From: Casuarina equisetifolia | Taxonomy: Eukaryota > Streptophyta > Magnoliopsida > Fagales > Casuarinaceae | Reading direction: 5' to 3' | Assembly: GCA_028551475.1 (NCBI GenBank) | Contig: CM052355.1 | Span: 21,355,580 to 21,419,579, forward strand | DNA length: 64,000 nucleotides | Part shown: in pieces, positions 34,380 through 46,916 of the stretch | Layout of the letters: each line of letters begins with the position of its first letter | Position numbering within the stretch: the stretch's first letter is position 1 | Notes under the pieces: model-generated | The model's input: the letters and a program-made list of their open reading frames with translations, nothing else | What the model was told of the DNA's origin: nothing | The model's database searches: none | Program-made: the position numbers and the translations under genes

Positions 34380-36556
34380 GCATCAGGGATCACGGTAGAT
34401 CAGAAAAAGAAAAAGAAAATGTAATTTCGACGTTTAGGAAGTATAGTGATGACCTTACATCAGATGTTAGTGGAGCTCCGGTCTTTCGTGCTCCCCACCA
34501 AGGACCATGCGTAAAATGCTTTATTGACCTGGTGGCAAATATCAATCACTAGTCAATCACTTCCGCCATCAGTGGCGGATGCACGGGTGTCCCAAGCTAC
34601 GTTCCTGTGAAGAATAGTTTTTCAGTTTGTCATGTGGGAAGCTCCCACTGAAATTGTTAATTAATGTGTCTCGTCCCTCTTGGCTCCAAAAGTGCAAATT
34701 AAAGACAAGGAAGAAAAGCATAAAAATGAAATGAAACCTTTCCTTTTTTTTTTTTAACCTAGAATTCTGATTACGTTTTATTTGATGACTTAAACTAAAA
34801 AGTAATAGTTTGTCTTAAAACATGCTCAAGCTAATTAGAAATACACCCAATAATATTCACATCCATATACTTATTTTACAAAATCTCCCATATGAAATTG
34901 ACATGTTTTCATATACATCATTGGCTAGATTTGGCTGAATATTAAATAAACGCCAGCTATTTATGCACAAACTTGTCTTGCATGTGCATCTTGCCAATCC
35001 TTAATGGAAGCCTGAAAAATAGGAATCTTTTCAATTATTACGTTGCTACTACTACCACGTTTGCATATAAGCCTCCCATGATGTTAGAAGATCTAAATGC
35101 CTAACCCAAAAACTATTTTAAGATTTTGAGTATTCTTTTTTAATTTAGAATTCGTCTCTTTATTGTTCTCCTTGAGGTATGACTCATGATCTTCAACACT
35201 TCCTATATATTCCAAGAGATCCTTGATATCTAAGTGACACTAAGAAGTAACAAGTTTGGAATAAGGTATAGTCTAAACTTTGATAACATATTAAAAGGCT
35301 TAAAAGTCTAATTCAAAAATAAGTTTAGGCATTGAAAGTTTATTTTTTAATTTAAACTTTGTTTCAATATTGCTTCTCAGGTGTGAAACCAATTGCCAAA
35401 ATCACAAGGATAATTAAGAATAAGTGCAAACCAATTACCTAATTTCTAGTGGGAACATTTATTTTTAATTTAGTTTTCCAATGAAGCTTGATTACAGCAA
35501 CACGCTCAGACCGTAAAATTGGAGGACCAGTGCATCGCATCAAATTCCAGGTCTAGGCTCAAGACTTGTCGCAGGGCGGCTGGAGAGCCGGTTACGACGT
35601 TGCACAAGGTAATTTGAGATATTAGTTACCAGAAGCAGCTCTTAGCCACTCAATTGGCATTGTTAGGAATGTAAGAAAGGATGACCTGGCTGCCTTGTAT
35701 TTTAAATGGAAGACCACCTTGGACAACAAACTAGGTTTCCTGTCAGACAAGGGATTCCCTGAGGAACAAGAAATGGGATTATGGTCTGGAAGACTGGACA
35801 ATTACAGGAAACAGAAAATGCAGTAACTAAAGTTCCAATTCTTGGATTTTCTTCTCCGTGGTATGCGGAGCTAGTTAAAGTAACTTTTTTTTAGGGCATG
35901 AATAACGGCACCGAGTTAGTTATTCATGGACTGGACTTTTGATGGGGTTTCAGCTTTCGCACCTCCCAAGATTATCTTTGAACGCGTTTCTAAATCATTG
36001 CAACCTCCCCAAATTTTCGGAAACGCATATAATGAAAATTAATAGTTAAAGTGATTTTCATTTGACTGTGAGCTTTGACGCCCGGGTTTAGCGTTCCGAA
36101 CTGTGTTTTCAGAGAGTGACAGCGACCAAATGAGGTGGCGCCACTGTGAGACAACTAAGTGGCTTTTGCAGCATATCCGTCAGAAGCACGGACTTCCATC
36201 CACCACCTACCCGAATTCCTGCATAACACCTGTGCACCACCCACATGACGAAATTGATTGAGGTCTTGATTTGATAGATTAAAGTCAAGGAAAGAAATAA
36301 CAAAAACAAAAAATGAATGTGAATGAAACTGTTAATTCCACTTTAGCTTTTTATCAAGCTCTCCACATCCCTTTGTTTGGGGAACGAACCCCGGAATTTT
36401 ATACGGAAATCAAGCAATTTCTCTCCTCTCGCGATGTCCCGCGGCGGCAGTCAAGGCTACTGAAAAGCTATACGGCCGACCAAAAAGTTACTTTTTTCAT
36501 TAGATAGAATCGTAGCCAAAAATTTTTTAACTCGTACAATTAAAAAGTAATATTAT
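34380..36556. other. PAR1 copy 1 upstream region, no gene recognised
   Basis: Non-coding as far as can be seen. The stretch 34430-34680 and 34890-35080 stays close to copy 2, as a shared promoter would. 35620-35880 and 36060-36500 also align with copy 2 (57100-57410, 57510-57985), but reading frames are not kept between the copies. For example, a one-base length difference near 35775 shifts the frame that is open in copy 2. Confidence 0.55.
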
Positions 36557-39500
36557 CTTTTAACAAAACGAAGAGCTATTTGAAACCTCATTAACCTTTT
36601 AGACTCTTCATTATAAAGTAAATGAATTCATATAAAATACAAAAAAGCTCTATTAATAAAACTTGATATAAAAAGTTTTATTGAATGAAATTTAAGAGGT
36701 CTCTTCAAATTAAGTCTCATTCTTACATCAATTCTCTCTAGGTCTATCTATTGATGTAAAAAAATTTACAAAAATGTTTGACCAATTGATGAAGAGGTGA
36801 ATTGGTATAATTTAATTTGAATTTGTAGTATTTGCTAATACAATTTTATTAAATGGTTAGTCTATCAAGATAAACTTTCTATTGTAAAAGAAATTGTATG
36901 ATGACTTCCTCAAATTAACATATATTGAGATTTTTGTCTATTTCATGGAAAAAAATGTCAGCCTTTTTTTCAATGTATGAAGATGATTTGCAAAAGTATC
37001 TTTATTTAGAATGAATTCTAACATCATGTTAAATGATGAAATAAAGAATTGAAATGAATGACCATAACAACTGAAGAGAAGGAATTTGGCTATTTAACTT
37101 CTCAAGATATACTCTGTAACTTACATTTACTATATATGAGTTAACCACAATAGACTATACTTTTTGAACAAAACACTAACATCTCAATTATGTTAACAAA
37201 TGTAAAAAAAAAAAAAAAAAAACTGTACATGGAAGAGGTTCTTTATTTCAAAATATAAAAATTTTCCAAGAAAATATCATTTTAAATAAGATTTGAAGAC
37301 TTCCATCTATCATTTCATAGCTTTAGTAATTTTATAATATTGGAGTGTACCCTTATATTTATGTATTCTAAATTCTACTAATACAAACATACCTTCCACT
37401 AACAAAAAAAAAAAAAAAAACAACAGAAGAGCTATACACCAACAGAACAAACGACTCACATGTAAGCATACAAAAGCAATGATATAAGTGAAAATCAAAT
37501 CGACCTCAATTGACCAAGTCGTCAATCTCAATCTTGACTAGTAGGCTTTCCTTAAATAAAGCAACCTGCTTGTCGGACAAGCGATATTGTAATCTGAAAT
37601 CTCTGGGACATCAATTCAGCAGTTGCCTTTCGGGTCTTAGTGAAACTGAAATATCTGCCACAATTGACCCAATTCCCACACTTGTTTTTAGTTCTCTTCA
37701 AGAATTTTACTATGCAACTCATTATCCAACCCAAAAGCCAATTTAAGATATGTTGAGTCCATTATCTCATAAACACAAATTTTAATAATTTTTTTTTAAC
37801 AATGTAGGACTCATTTGTTACATCTTAATATGCCTCTTTACAATGATGGTCAACAACTTGACCATCATGGTAATATATTATATTGGCAATGCTAGATTCA
37901 AATAAATGATAGTCTATAAGGGTGCCAAGGGAAATTCAACTTTTCAATATTATATTAAAAGGCTTATTATCTCATCTAAAAATTAACTTAAGAGATGGTA
38001 GAATCCATTATTTTATAAAATAAATTTTAATAACTTCTTTAGTAATATTAGACTCATTAACTACATCTTTAAGTGAAAGAATTGGAATGATGAGAAAAGG
38101 ATCATTGGAAACCTAAACTTGACAGAAAACACAATGAAAGGTAAGGAGATGAAAGCTAGCTCTAATATCACTATTGGAAACAACCCAAACAACTTCCCTT
38201 TTAAATAAAAGACAAAACAACCACTTGCTTGATGGTTCTCAAAAAAATGATTGGTTCTCAAGTTTTCTTTTAGATAGTTCATCTTTTTAGATCTCTTACC
38301 TTTGTATTCAAATTTGGATATTGATGTGATTGAAAGTGTGAAAAACTCATTGTATTCCCTTATAAAAAAAAGCCTCTTGATTGTGTTCTTAGTATTGCTC
38401 ATGGAATCATATTTGTCTATAAAATCCTTCATATACCATTCCTACATTTAGTGTTTGAGGGAAAAGACTATGAGTCTTGGGTAAAAAAGGAAAGTTTATC
38501 TATCCCTAATGGACTTGTTGTACCTTATTGAAAATCAAGAAAATTTTGTTGAGTTCTCTTCTCATGAGTGGTCATAAAGGAGTCAACAAGGGAGAGAAAA
38601 TCCTTCCTAGTTCTTCAAGCGTGTTTTAAAATGGAATTTTCTCTTGGATGGTGAGGGAGATGTGTTTTAGAGAATCTTGGGTGTGGTTGAAGGAGTTAGA
38701 AGAAAGATTTAAGGTAAGAGATATTGAATCCCAAATATTTTTTGACATATATGTGATGACAATGATAATTGATGTAGAAATTAAGAATGTCAGTTTATTT
38801 AATCATGTCTAGCTAGAAAAATAGAGGTTGAGACTTTACAATTTTGTCAGAAAGTTGGGAAATTAGAAAATTTAGAAATTAAAATGTAAAATTATTAGTC
38901 ATTTAAATCACTTTGAAAGAGTGATGAAAGAATGGTTGATGGTTTAGCCAAGAGTTGTATTGGGAAAATTTACATTCATTAATTTTTATCAAAAGTTATG
39001 TTGGTTTTTGGGAAATTAATAATGGTTGGAAAGTAAATGTAGCAAGTGAAGAAAAAGTCTTCTATTAGTGGAAGGATCTTCTTATAATTTAGTTAGTATT
39101 TATATTATATAGACCAAAGGTAGTATAAGGTTAGTCGAAGGACTACTGTTTGTTCCAAGTTGGAAGACCAATGTATTAAGTTGGAAGAAGTTAGTTGAAG
39201 AATGATTAAAAGTTGAGTTTAGGAAAGAACAACTTTATCCAAGTGACAATTTCAAAAGCATGAGAAAAAGGTACGATTAATTAATATTTTAAAAATGAAA
39301 ATGGAAGGAAGTAAAGTACTTTATAAATCAAATGAGTCCTAGTGGAAAGACAAAGGAATAATGGAAAGTCTTGATGAGTGTTCCTTAACAAGGGAACATT
39401 ATGTTGATGCAGAGTAATGTAATTCACCTATGGGCTCATGTTGAATGCTTAGTTGTCATAGGTTGAAAGATAGTGTGATTGGTTTGGTGTCCATTTTGGT

Positions 39501-40101
39501 TGTAAAAGGAAAAGTTAAGGGTTTGATTAAAGGGTTCCTTGCACTTGTAGGCTCTATGGCTAGTCTAACGACAAATTTAACAAAGAGTTTGGCAACAATC
39601 ATGATTGCTACCCAGTGAGGAATTCTGGTTATTATACTATTGAGAGCCTTGGTTAATCTGGCCTTTTAATGAGCAGTTCTGCAATTATGATGGGTGCCTA
39701 TAAAGGGTATTGTGAGGTTAAGAGTACCTGGATCTTTGGGCAACATACACAATTAGAGGGGTTGGTTTTACATTGATGAGATCTAATTAGGCATAATGAG
39801 AAAAGATAAGCTCATTAAGGTCATTTCAAGTGAGACGTTAAGTGTGGGTATGGACTTCCATCGCTGTTTGAAGTTGAGAATACTCCATTCCTAAGCCACA
39901 GAAGATGTAAGTGTGATATTTTGATTTAGTGATTTGTTCACCAATGGTAGAGAGTTGATTGGTGATGTCATTTGCCTCATGAAGGTATTCAACCACAATT
40001 TGACTACCTTTTGAGATGCCCTATAGTCACATACATAGATGAGATGCCATGGTGGTGCCTTGTGCAGCAAATTCATTGTATAAGGCCTCAGACTTGAGTT
40101 A
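36557..40101. other. Gene-free AT-rich stretch
   Basis: No credible gene. A-runs lie at 37204-37222 and 37404-37420. Two related 85-bp segments, 37745-37829 and 37991-38072, share 'ccattat', 'aaattttaataa' and 'gactcat...acatctt'. Open frames at 37510-37746 (+) and 38061-38432 (-) lack recognisable domains. 38440-40100 shows nothing I can name. Confidence 0.5.
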
Positions 40102-40502
40102 TGAAAGAAATTGAAGAATGGAGAATAGGATCGGAAACCTGAATTAGATGGAAAACATAGTGAGAACAGCTAGAAACATAATTTTATGTTATTAATGAAT
40201 TTCTTTCATTAATTACATGTAATACATTAAGGCTTCTATATAGATTTACACAAGGAACAAAATGGAAATAAAATCATATAATTTACATGGAGAATTTGAC
40301 AAAGATTTTGGCTAAAGTTCTTAGTCAACAGTGGCTAAAGTTTGCAGAGGCTTTGGGTTTGTGTCGAGTTGCATGTGGGTTAAGCATGGGTCATTGTTGG
40401 GTTGGATTGGAACCAAGTCCCTCCCTTGAGTCATAGGTATTGACATGGAGAGCATGTGCATCTCACGCATTGTGGAGCATATGGAAATGGGTTGCTCAAA
40501 CA
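40102..40502 (-). repeat. 3' LTR of the degraded Copia element
   Basis: It runs TGAAAGAAATTG...GCTCAAACA and aligns with 51323-51720 throughout ('acattaaggcttctata', 'caaagattttggc'). Confidence 0.8.
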
Positions 40503-41553
40503 TGCCCCTATAAGTTGAAGAGGCAAGATGCACAATCAACTTAGAGTGAAGAGTGTGGAATCTAGCAAAGGAGAAACCTTTGGTGAAGATGTCAATAGGT
40601 TAATTGATGGATGAGATGAACTAGAGATGGAGCTAACCATAAGTAAGGCATTTAGGAATGAAGTGGAAGTCAATCTCAATATGTTTGGTGTAGGTATAGA
40701 AAATTGGGTTTTGTAATGAGATAAAAAGCTAACAAGTTTTCACACCAAAGAGTTGGTGGTTGTGGTGGCTAGGTGTGGAAATCATGGAGTCTATCTACAT
40801 AAGTTTGGCAATGGTGTCAACAAAGGATTTGTATTTTTCTTTAGTGCTAGAATAGGCCACTATGCATTATTTATAGGAGCTCCAAGAAATGAGATTATTA
40901 TCGAGGAAGATGCAAAACCCACCTACAAAGCAATGGTCATCATGGTCATTAGTCCAACCAACATCAGAAAAGTTATGAAGTAGAGTGGAAGGGTTATGTA
41001 TTAAGAGGAGACCAAGTTGTGGTGTGTCAACCAAGTAATGAAAAATGTGCTTCATCATTTGCCAATGGTCCAAGGTTAGACGATGAAGAAATTGGTAGGC
41101 AAAGTCAACAACATAGGCAATATCCAGCCAAGTGAGGGTAAGATACTAGAAAGCTTCAATAATGTTGTGATAGAGTCCAAGATTGGCAAGAGGTTCACCA
41201 CTCTAGAGGAAGAAGGGCTCATTAGTAGTGCAAGGAATGGATACAATCTTGGCAGCAACAATCTTGGCTTGAATAAGGATGTCAAGTGTGAACTTGGCCT
41301 AGTGAAGAATGAGGCCACATGGAGTGGGTTGTACTTCAATGCCAAGGAAATAGTGGAGAAGGTTAAGGTCCTTGATGGCAAATTCTATTGAAGGAATTGA
41401 AGGAGTCAAGACAAAAGAGCTTGGGGAGAGCCAATAAGTATATTGTCATTTACATACATAAGGAGAATAATGTTGCATCAAGGAGTGTGGAAAATGAACA
41501 AAGAGGTGTTGACAGAAAAGATAATGAAGCCGAGGGAAGTCAAAAAGGTGTTG

Positions 41554-41558
41554 AGGCA
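41554..41558. other. Target-site duplication AGGCA (left)
   Basis: AGGCA before the left LTR is repeated at 48444-48448 after the right LTR, within the reverse transcriptase region of the host Copia. Confidence 0.85.
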
Positions 41559-43064
41559 TGATAACTCTATTTCTTATTAAGTTATTTTGACCATTTTAGG
41601 TAATGTATAATAAGTGTTTTTGTAATTATATTTGTATTTATTTATATTTAGGCACATTTTGTTATTTTATGTTGCAAACTCAAAATAGGTGAAAAAAATA
41701 GAAATAAAGCAAAAGATTGAAAGAAAAGAGAGAAAAAAAAAAGCAAAAAGAAGCAAGTGCGACTCACGTGGGGTAAAAGGAGACTTATCATTGTGTAAGA
41801 AAAAAAAAAGGAGAAAAGAAAGGCTGATTGTCAAGAAAGGCTAGAGGGGAAGCAACATTGGTGCAAGATGGTCATGCAACCGCCAACTAGAATGTCTATG
41901 TTCGTCTCCTCTGGTGACCCATGTGAGAAGGTGCCCTAACCCATTTTTGGTGACAGTTAAAGCATTTTTCAGCCATATTTAGTTGCAATTTTTGCTAGTG
42001 TTGCAGCAATGGTGTGTAGTTTTGTGGCAATTTTTGGCATAGAATTTTGAATGCCATTTGAGTCTTTTTCATCAAATCTATGCATTTCTATGGAAAATTT
42101 GGCAATTTCTTTGTAGATCAGCACTTTAGGGACCTTGATCTACCTTTTCTAGCATTTTCTATACATAATGGTGGGATGCGTGGTGGCGTACTGTGGCATG
42201 TGTACTAGCGTATGGCAACGCATGACAAAGGCGCGTGGCTACTTGTTTTCATCCCATTTTTTAGATAGCTTCTTTTACTCCATCTACTGTGCAAATTTGT
42301 GCAATTAAGGACAAGTTTCTTCTTCTTATGAATTGAAGACACTTTGGTGATAGCTTTTGTATTTTTAGTTTATAGAATGCTTTGTTCAAGTTTTTGTAAA
42401 TACCATGTTCTAATTTATATTGTTAAAGCTATGATGTAACTTGATTATAATGGTATAAATGTATGACTACTATCTTTTGTGAGATATTTTGTGAATGTGA
42501 AGTTGTATATTACTGACCTTAATGCATTCGAGTGATTAGTTACCAATTAGATGAGCTTATTTGCATGTTAGAGGCCAACAGGAAATGACATGTAGTTACT
42601 TCTTATAATGTGCAACCATAGATTAATATAGATAGACATATACCATGTGATTTGTGTGGCTTTAGGTGTAAATTAAAATATTCACAAATCTTAATGCACT
42701 TAGTTGATTTCAATTCACATGTAAACCTACAGTGAGTTAATGAGCTAAGTAGGTTTGTTATACATAGACATAGAATAATGAATAAATTAAGAAATTCCAC
42801 CACCACATGAGTAGAATCAATCTTACAAGCATGACTGATCTACATTCATATCTAGTAATTAGGTGAAATTAGTTATCAATTTAGGTTAAATTTAGTTGTT
42901 TAATCCATGTTTTATCACTTTGATTTGCTAAATAAACTTTAGAAACTGTTCAACATTAGTAATTAGTTGGTTTAGTAATCACTAATCTCTGTAGGATGAT
43001 ATCTATTCTCATCATTATATTACTTGTTTGACATGTACATTTTCATGTAAGATCTCACTAAATA
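41559..43064 (+). repeat. 5' LTR of the older TR-GAG-like element
   Basis: It starts TGATAACTCTATTT, the same start as the young TR-GAG LTR read on its own strand, and aligns with 46917-48443. It contains the family phrase on 'gcatgttagaggcc' that both elements share. Confidence 0.85.
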
Positions 43065-43070
43065 AGTTTT

Positions 43071-43088
43071 TGGTGCCATTTCCGGGAA
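43071..43088 (+). other. Primer binding site (tRNA-Asp type, diverged)
   Basis: TGGTGCCATTTCCGGGAA stands six bases after the LTR and is close to the TGGCGCCGTTGCCGGGGA of the young TR-GAG element. Confidence 0.7.
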
Positions 43089-43182
43089 TTAGTTGTTTTA
43101 TTACTAATTAATATTAATACCAAGTAGTTTCTTAGTTTAATCTAGCTTTTATTGCTTTTATTTTATTTTTACTTTTAATCTT

Positions 43183-44490
43183 TTGTTTTGTTTTAGGCAA
43201 AAAAAAAAAATGTGGTCAAATTGTTATCAATGGCCTATTGAGAGACTACTAATGCATGAAGTAAGTGCCTTCAATGAACTATGCATGCAATTGGAAGTGC
43301 TCAAGAAAAGGAGAGCATATGACTTTTGTGGTGGAAAACATGCGACCACAAAATGCCAAGTAGGTAATCCATATGCTCATTATAATGCTTATGCTAATTT
43401 TTTTGGGACTTAGAGCAAGTCATAAAATGATTACTTATGCAATTCAGGATGGCATAACCATAAAAAATTTTCATGGAGTAACCAAAATGAAATAAGACCA
43501 CCACCAACATTCAAACAAATAGAAGAGGCAAAGCCTAACTTGGAAGACATGATCAATGAGATGATCACCACCACAAAGCACTTTATGAGGAGTATTAAAG
43601 TGATATTAGGCATAACAAAATAGGCAAAGCCTAATTTGAAGGAATTAGTTATCGACCTAGCCATCACCACTTAGAACTTTATGGAAAGTACTAAAGCAAG
43701 ACTTTGATATTATAGAATCAAGAAGTAAGCCTTTAGAATCAAGAAGCTTCAATTAAAAATTTAGAGGTACAGATGAGTCAATTAGTTGATATGATTTCAA
43801 AAAGAGAAGAGTGACTTTTGCCTAGCAATATGGAGAAAACCCTTATTGATGATATAGTTATTGACCTGACCATTATCACATAAAACTTTATGGAAAGTAC
43901 TAAAGCTAGAATTCTAAAACAAAAGGTGAGCCTTCAAAACCAATAAGCTTTAATCAAAAAATTAAAGGTGCAAATGGTTCAATTGATTAATATGAGCTCA
44001 AAGAGTCAGAAGGGTCCTTTACTTAGCATTATGGAGAAAAGTCCTACAAATACTATAAAGGCAACAACCCAAACAAGTGGCAAGTAAGTGGGAGAATATT
44101 ATGTTGACAAGGAGATTTTCATAGAAATAGATAAGGATGTTAGCATACAATCAAAGGAGGCACCTAAGAGTAAACTAATTCTAGAAAATCCTAAGTCTTT
44201 TATGCCTCTAACTCCATCTCCCTAGAGATTCCAGCAATGTGAAATAGATAAGCAGTTTTCAAAATTCACTAATGTATTTATAAAATTGTACATTGACATT
44301 CCTTTGCAAATGCTCTAATTTAAATAGCTAGTCATGCAGAATCTTTGAAAGAGATACTAGAAAATAAAAGGAAGTTGGAATTGTATAAGATATTGATGTT
44401 AGGTGAAGAATGCTCAACCATCAAATAACACAAGTTGTCTCCTAAACCATCGGAGTTCCATTCTCCTTAAGCAATAATGTGGAAGATAAT
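43183..44490 (+). pseudogene. Gag remains of the older TR-GAG-like element
   Basis: 'NCYQWPIERLLMHEVSAFNE' near 43210 corresponds to 'NSYQWSTKRLPMHQASGVHE' in the young element. It is followed by a cysteine/histidine stretch ('YDFCGGKHATTKCQ', a likely zinc-knuckle remnant) and later by the coiled-coil and tail segments (44340-44490). The gag is broken in many places. Confidence 0.65.
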
Positions 44491-45904
44491 TTGGTTGAAA
44501 ACTATAAAGCAAGCATTTCTTAGGAGGAAACCCAAGTACTTTATGGTCTTTTGGTTAGAAATCTGTCACCAAATGTTCATCACAACTCCACATTCACAAC
44601 CTGAAATTAAGGAAATTTCCTTGTTCCTTCTTTATATTGCTTTGTTTTCTTTTAGAATTGAGGAGAATGCTTCATTCAAGTTTGGGGTTGTCTCTATTAT
44701 TGTTGGAAGTGTACTATTTTGTTAGGTTGTGTTGGAGGTTGTGTGTTATGATAGTTGTGGTTGTGTTAGAAGTATATTGGGAGTGTATTAGGAGTGTTTT
44801 CTATTTTGTTGGAAGTGTGTTAGGAAATGTTATGATGTGTTATGTTGAAATTCTATGTTTTGTGTTCAAACTTATTATGTTAAAAGTCATTTTTTTTTGT
44901 GCAATTTTTTTTTATGGACCATGATCACCATGATTGGATTCCTTGTTGTGAATTCTTGGTGATTCTTAGGGTTATATAGATTTTGTTCAAACCTGCGATT
45001 GTGGTATGAGTTAAGTGTAATTTTGACTATGTTGATTCGCTTATTAAGCACTAAAAATCTATATTTTTTTTTAAATTGTGTGTATCTCTAAAGAACATTT
45101 ATGTGAAGTGTGTGCTTTTCTTGGATCTCACCCAGATCTTAGAATTTACTTGATTTTCTCTTGAGGTGAAATCCTAAGTTGCATTTGACTAAGAAATGAT
45201 TTAGGCCATCTTTGAATTGATTAAGCCTTTCAAGCTAACCTTGTTTACTTATTCCCAATCATCTAGCTAAGCCTTGTTCTTATCCTGATTTTGTTTAATG
45301 ACACCTACATATGATTTTTCTTAGTCTTTTGATTAATTTATCTACTTGTCCTATTCCCATGAATATATTGACTTCTAGTATGTACAAGTTGAGATCATAA
45401 GAAAAGTTGGGATGAAGGATGTAGTATGGGAAGAAGTTGATTAAAATGATTGTGTGTAGCATAATATGTCATTTTTGTAAATGTAAAAGAAAAAAAAAAT
45501 CATTTGCTTCAGGATGGCATAATCCCATCATCTTTTGTTAGAGTCAAGTTACACAGTTCTTTAAAAGTGTAATTAAATATCATCAGTAGAAGAGGATTAA
45601 GGTGGCTATACTTAAATAATTTTGTTTTGCTTTATTGTTGCACACATGATTGTGGCTTTTGGTTAGTGTCAAAGCATGCTTGGAGAGGAAAGAATGAGAA
45701 CAAATGGTGGAGAAAAGATCATCTTCATGGAGTAAAAAAGGTAGAGAAGGGCTAGAGCTCTTATGAGATCCTAGAAAGTAATGTGTTCATGGGTTATTTA
45801 AGCCTAAATGACTTCCATCTTACCCTTAGCCCAGCCTTACATTACAAGCTTATTGATGATGGGATTACATTAGTGGAGAAAGGATTGAAAAGCAAACCTT
45901 TATG

Positions 45905-46680
45905 TTGTGGGAGCAACTATGCCAGCCCACACTAACGGCCTAGCCCATATGTTGAATGTCTTAGCAATTACATGTTTGGGCCATAACATGAACCAATAGG
46001 TCTAAGAAACCAAACTTGAAGGGTATCCCATAGATTCTTTAGGAATTTTGATATATTTAGGACTACTTAACTATTGTTTCAGGGTTTTTAAATTGTTAAG
46101 GTTCTTACTATCTAGAGTTTCCATGCCGGTCAAGATTCTTACTATTTGGAATTTTCTTATCTATCAAGATTCCTATTATTTGAAGTTTTTATTCCTATTA
46201 TAATTCCTATTGTTTTAAGGTCCCTAATTTGTTAGAATCCTATCCTTGATTTGTTTAGAATCTTAATTTGGTTAGTTTTGATTTTCCTTGATTTATGGAT
46301 CTTGGATCCTACCAGACTTAGGTTTTGAGTATTCCTTATTCTTCTAGCATTAGGTTTAATTGTCTTTTTAAAGACATTGTTATTTCAGTTGTAAGCTTTC
46401 TTTTGAGAGAACTTTTGGAGAAGTCATTGAATTTTATTTTCTTTAAGCTTTGCCTTTTAAAATTTTTTGCTCTTACTTTACAGCCTTTTACATTCTAGTT
46501 ATTTTAATTCTTGCACTTAAATTACTGTCTTTACGTTATTCAGTACTTTATTTTCTAGTCTTTACCTTTCTAGCCTTTTATATTTCTAAATTTTCCTGTT
46601 CTTATTCCATTCCAATCTCTCTATAATCCAAAGCTCATTCCATTGCCATCAAAATCCGCATCATAAGCAATCATGGGAGA
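45905..46680 (+). mobile_element. LTR-like insertion inside the older TR-GAG-like element
   Basis: The block from about 'tgtgggagcaactatgcc' to 'aaatccgcatcataagca' interrupts the conserved non-coding interior. Its reverse complement matches 28801-29310. It is likely a solo or truncated LTR. The exact ends and a target duplication were not found. Confidence 0.5.
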
Positions 46681-46902
46681 ATATCATGGAGTTATTGACT
46701 GGTTGTTCATTGTGTTATTTAGTGTTTTTGCACGAGGATGAGCAAAATATTAAGTTTGGGGGTGTTTGAGAGAATATCATGGAGTGATTGGTTGTGTTGT
46801 TAGAATATGTTGTTTAGTGCTTTTTGTGTGTAATTTTTTTTTCTTTTTGGTGTTGTCATAATATTTTGTTTAGAGCTTTTGCTCGAGGATAAGCAAAATG
46901 TT

Positions 46903-46916
46903 AAGTTTGAAGGTGT
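46903..46916 (+). other. Polypurine tract of the older TR-GAG-like element
   Basis: 'aagtttgaaggtgt' directly precedes the 3' LTR. A closer match to the family motif, 'aagtttgggggtgt', lies at about 46751-46764. Confidence 0.7.

Larger units (their letters stand above)
33130..36556. repeat. Tandem segmental duplication, copy 1 (PAR1 block)
   Basis: This 3.4-kb block aligns with 53713-58087. Homology covers the PAR1 3' flank, the gene, the promoter and about 2.2 kb upstream. In the PAR1 gene the two copies keep a constant offset of 20587. Upstream there are small indels, and copy 2 has about 1 kb extra at 55545-56560. Homology ends near 36556, after 'aagctatacggccga'. The match falls off with distance from the coding region. 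Confidence 0.85.

Noticed and set aside
38061-38432. 123-codon minus-strand frame
   Set aside because: No recognisable domain, AT-driven composition, no promoter or splice context.
44637-44924. 95-codon Val/Leu/Phe-rich frame resembling a membrane protein
   Set aside because: It arises from a GT-rich repeat ('ggaagtgtgttagg' type) in the TR-GAG interior and is absent from the young copy.
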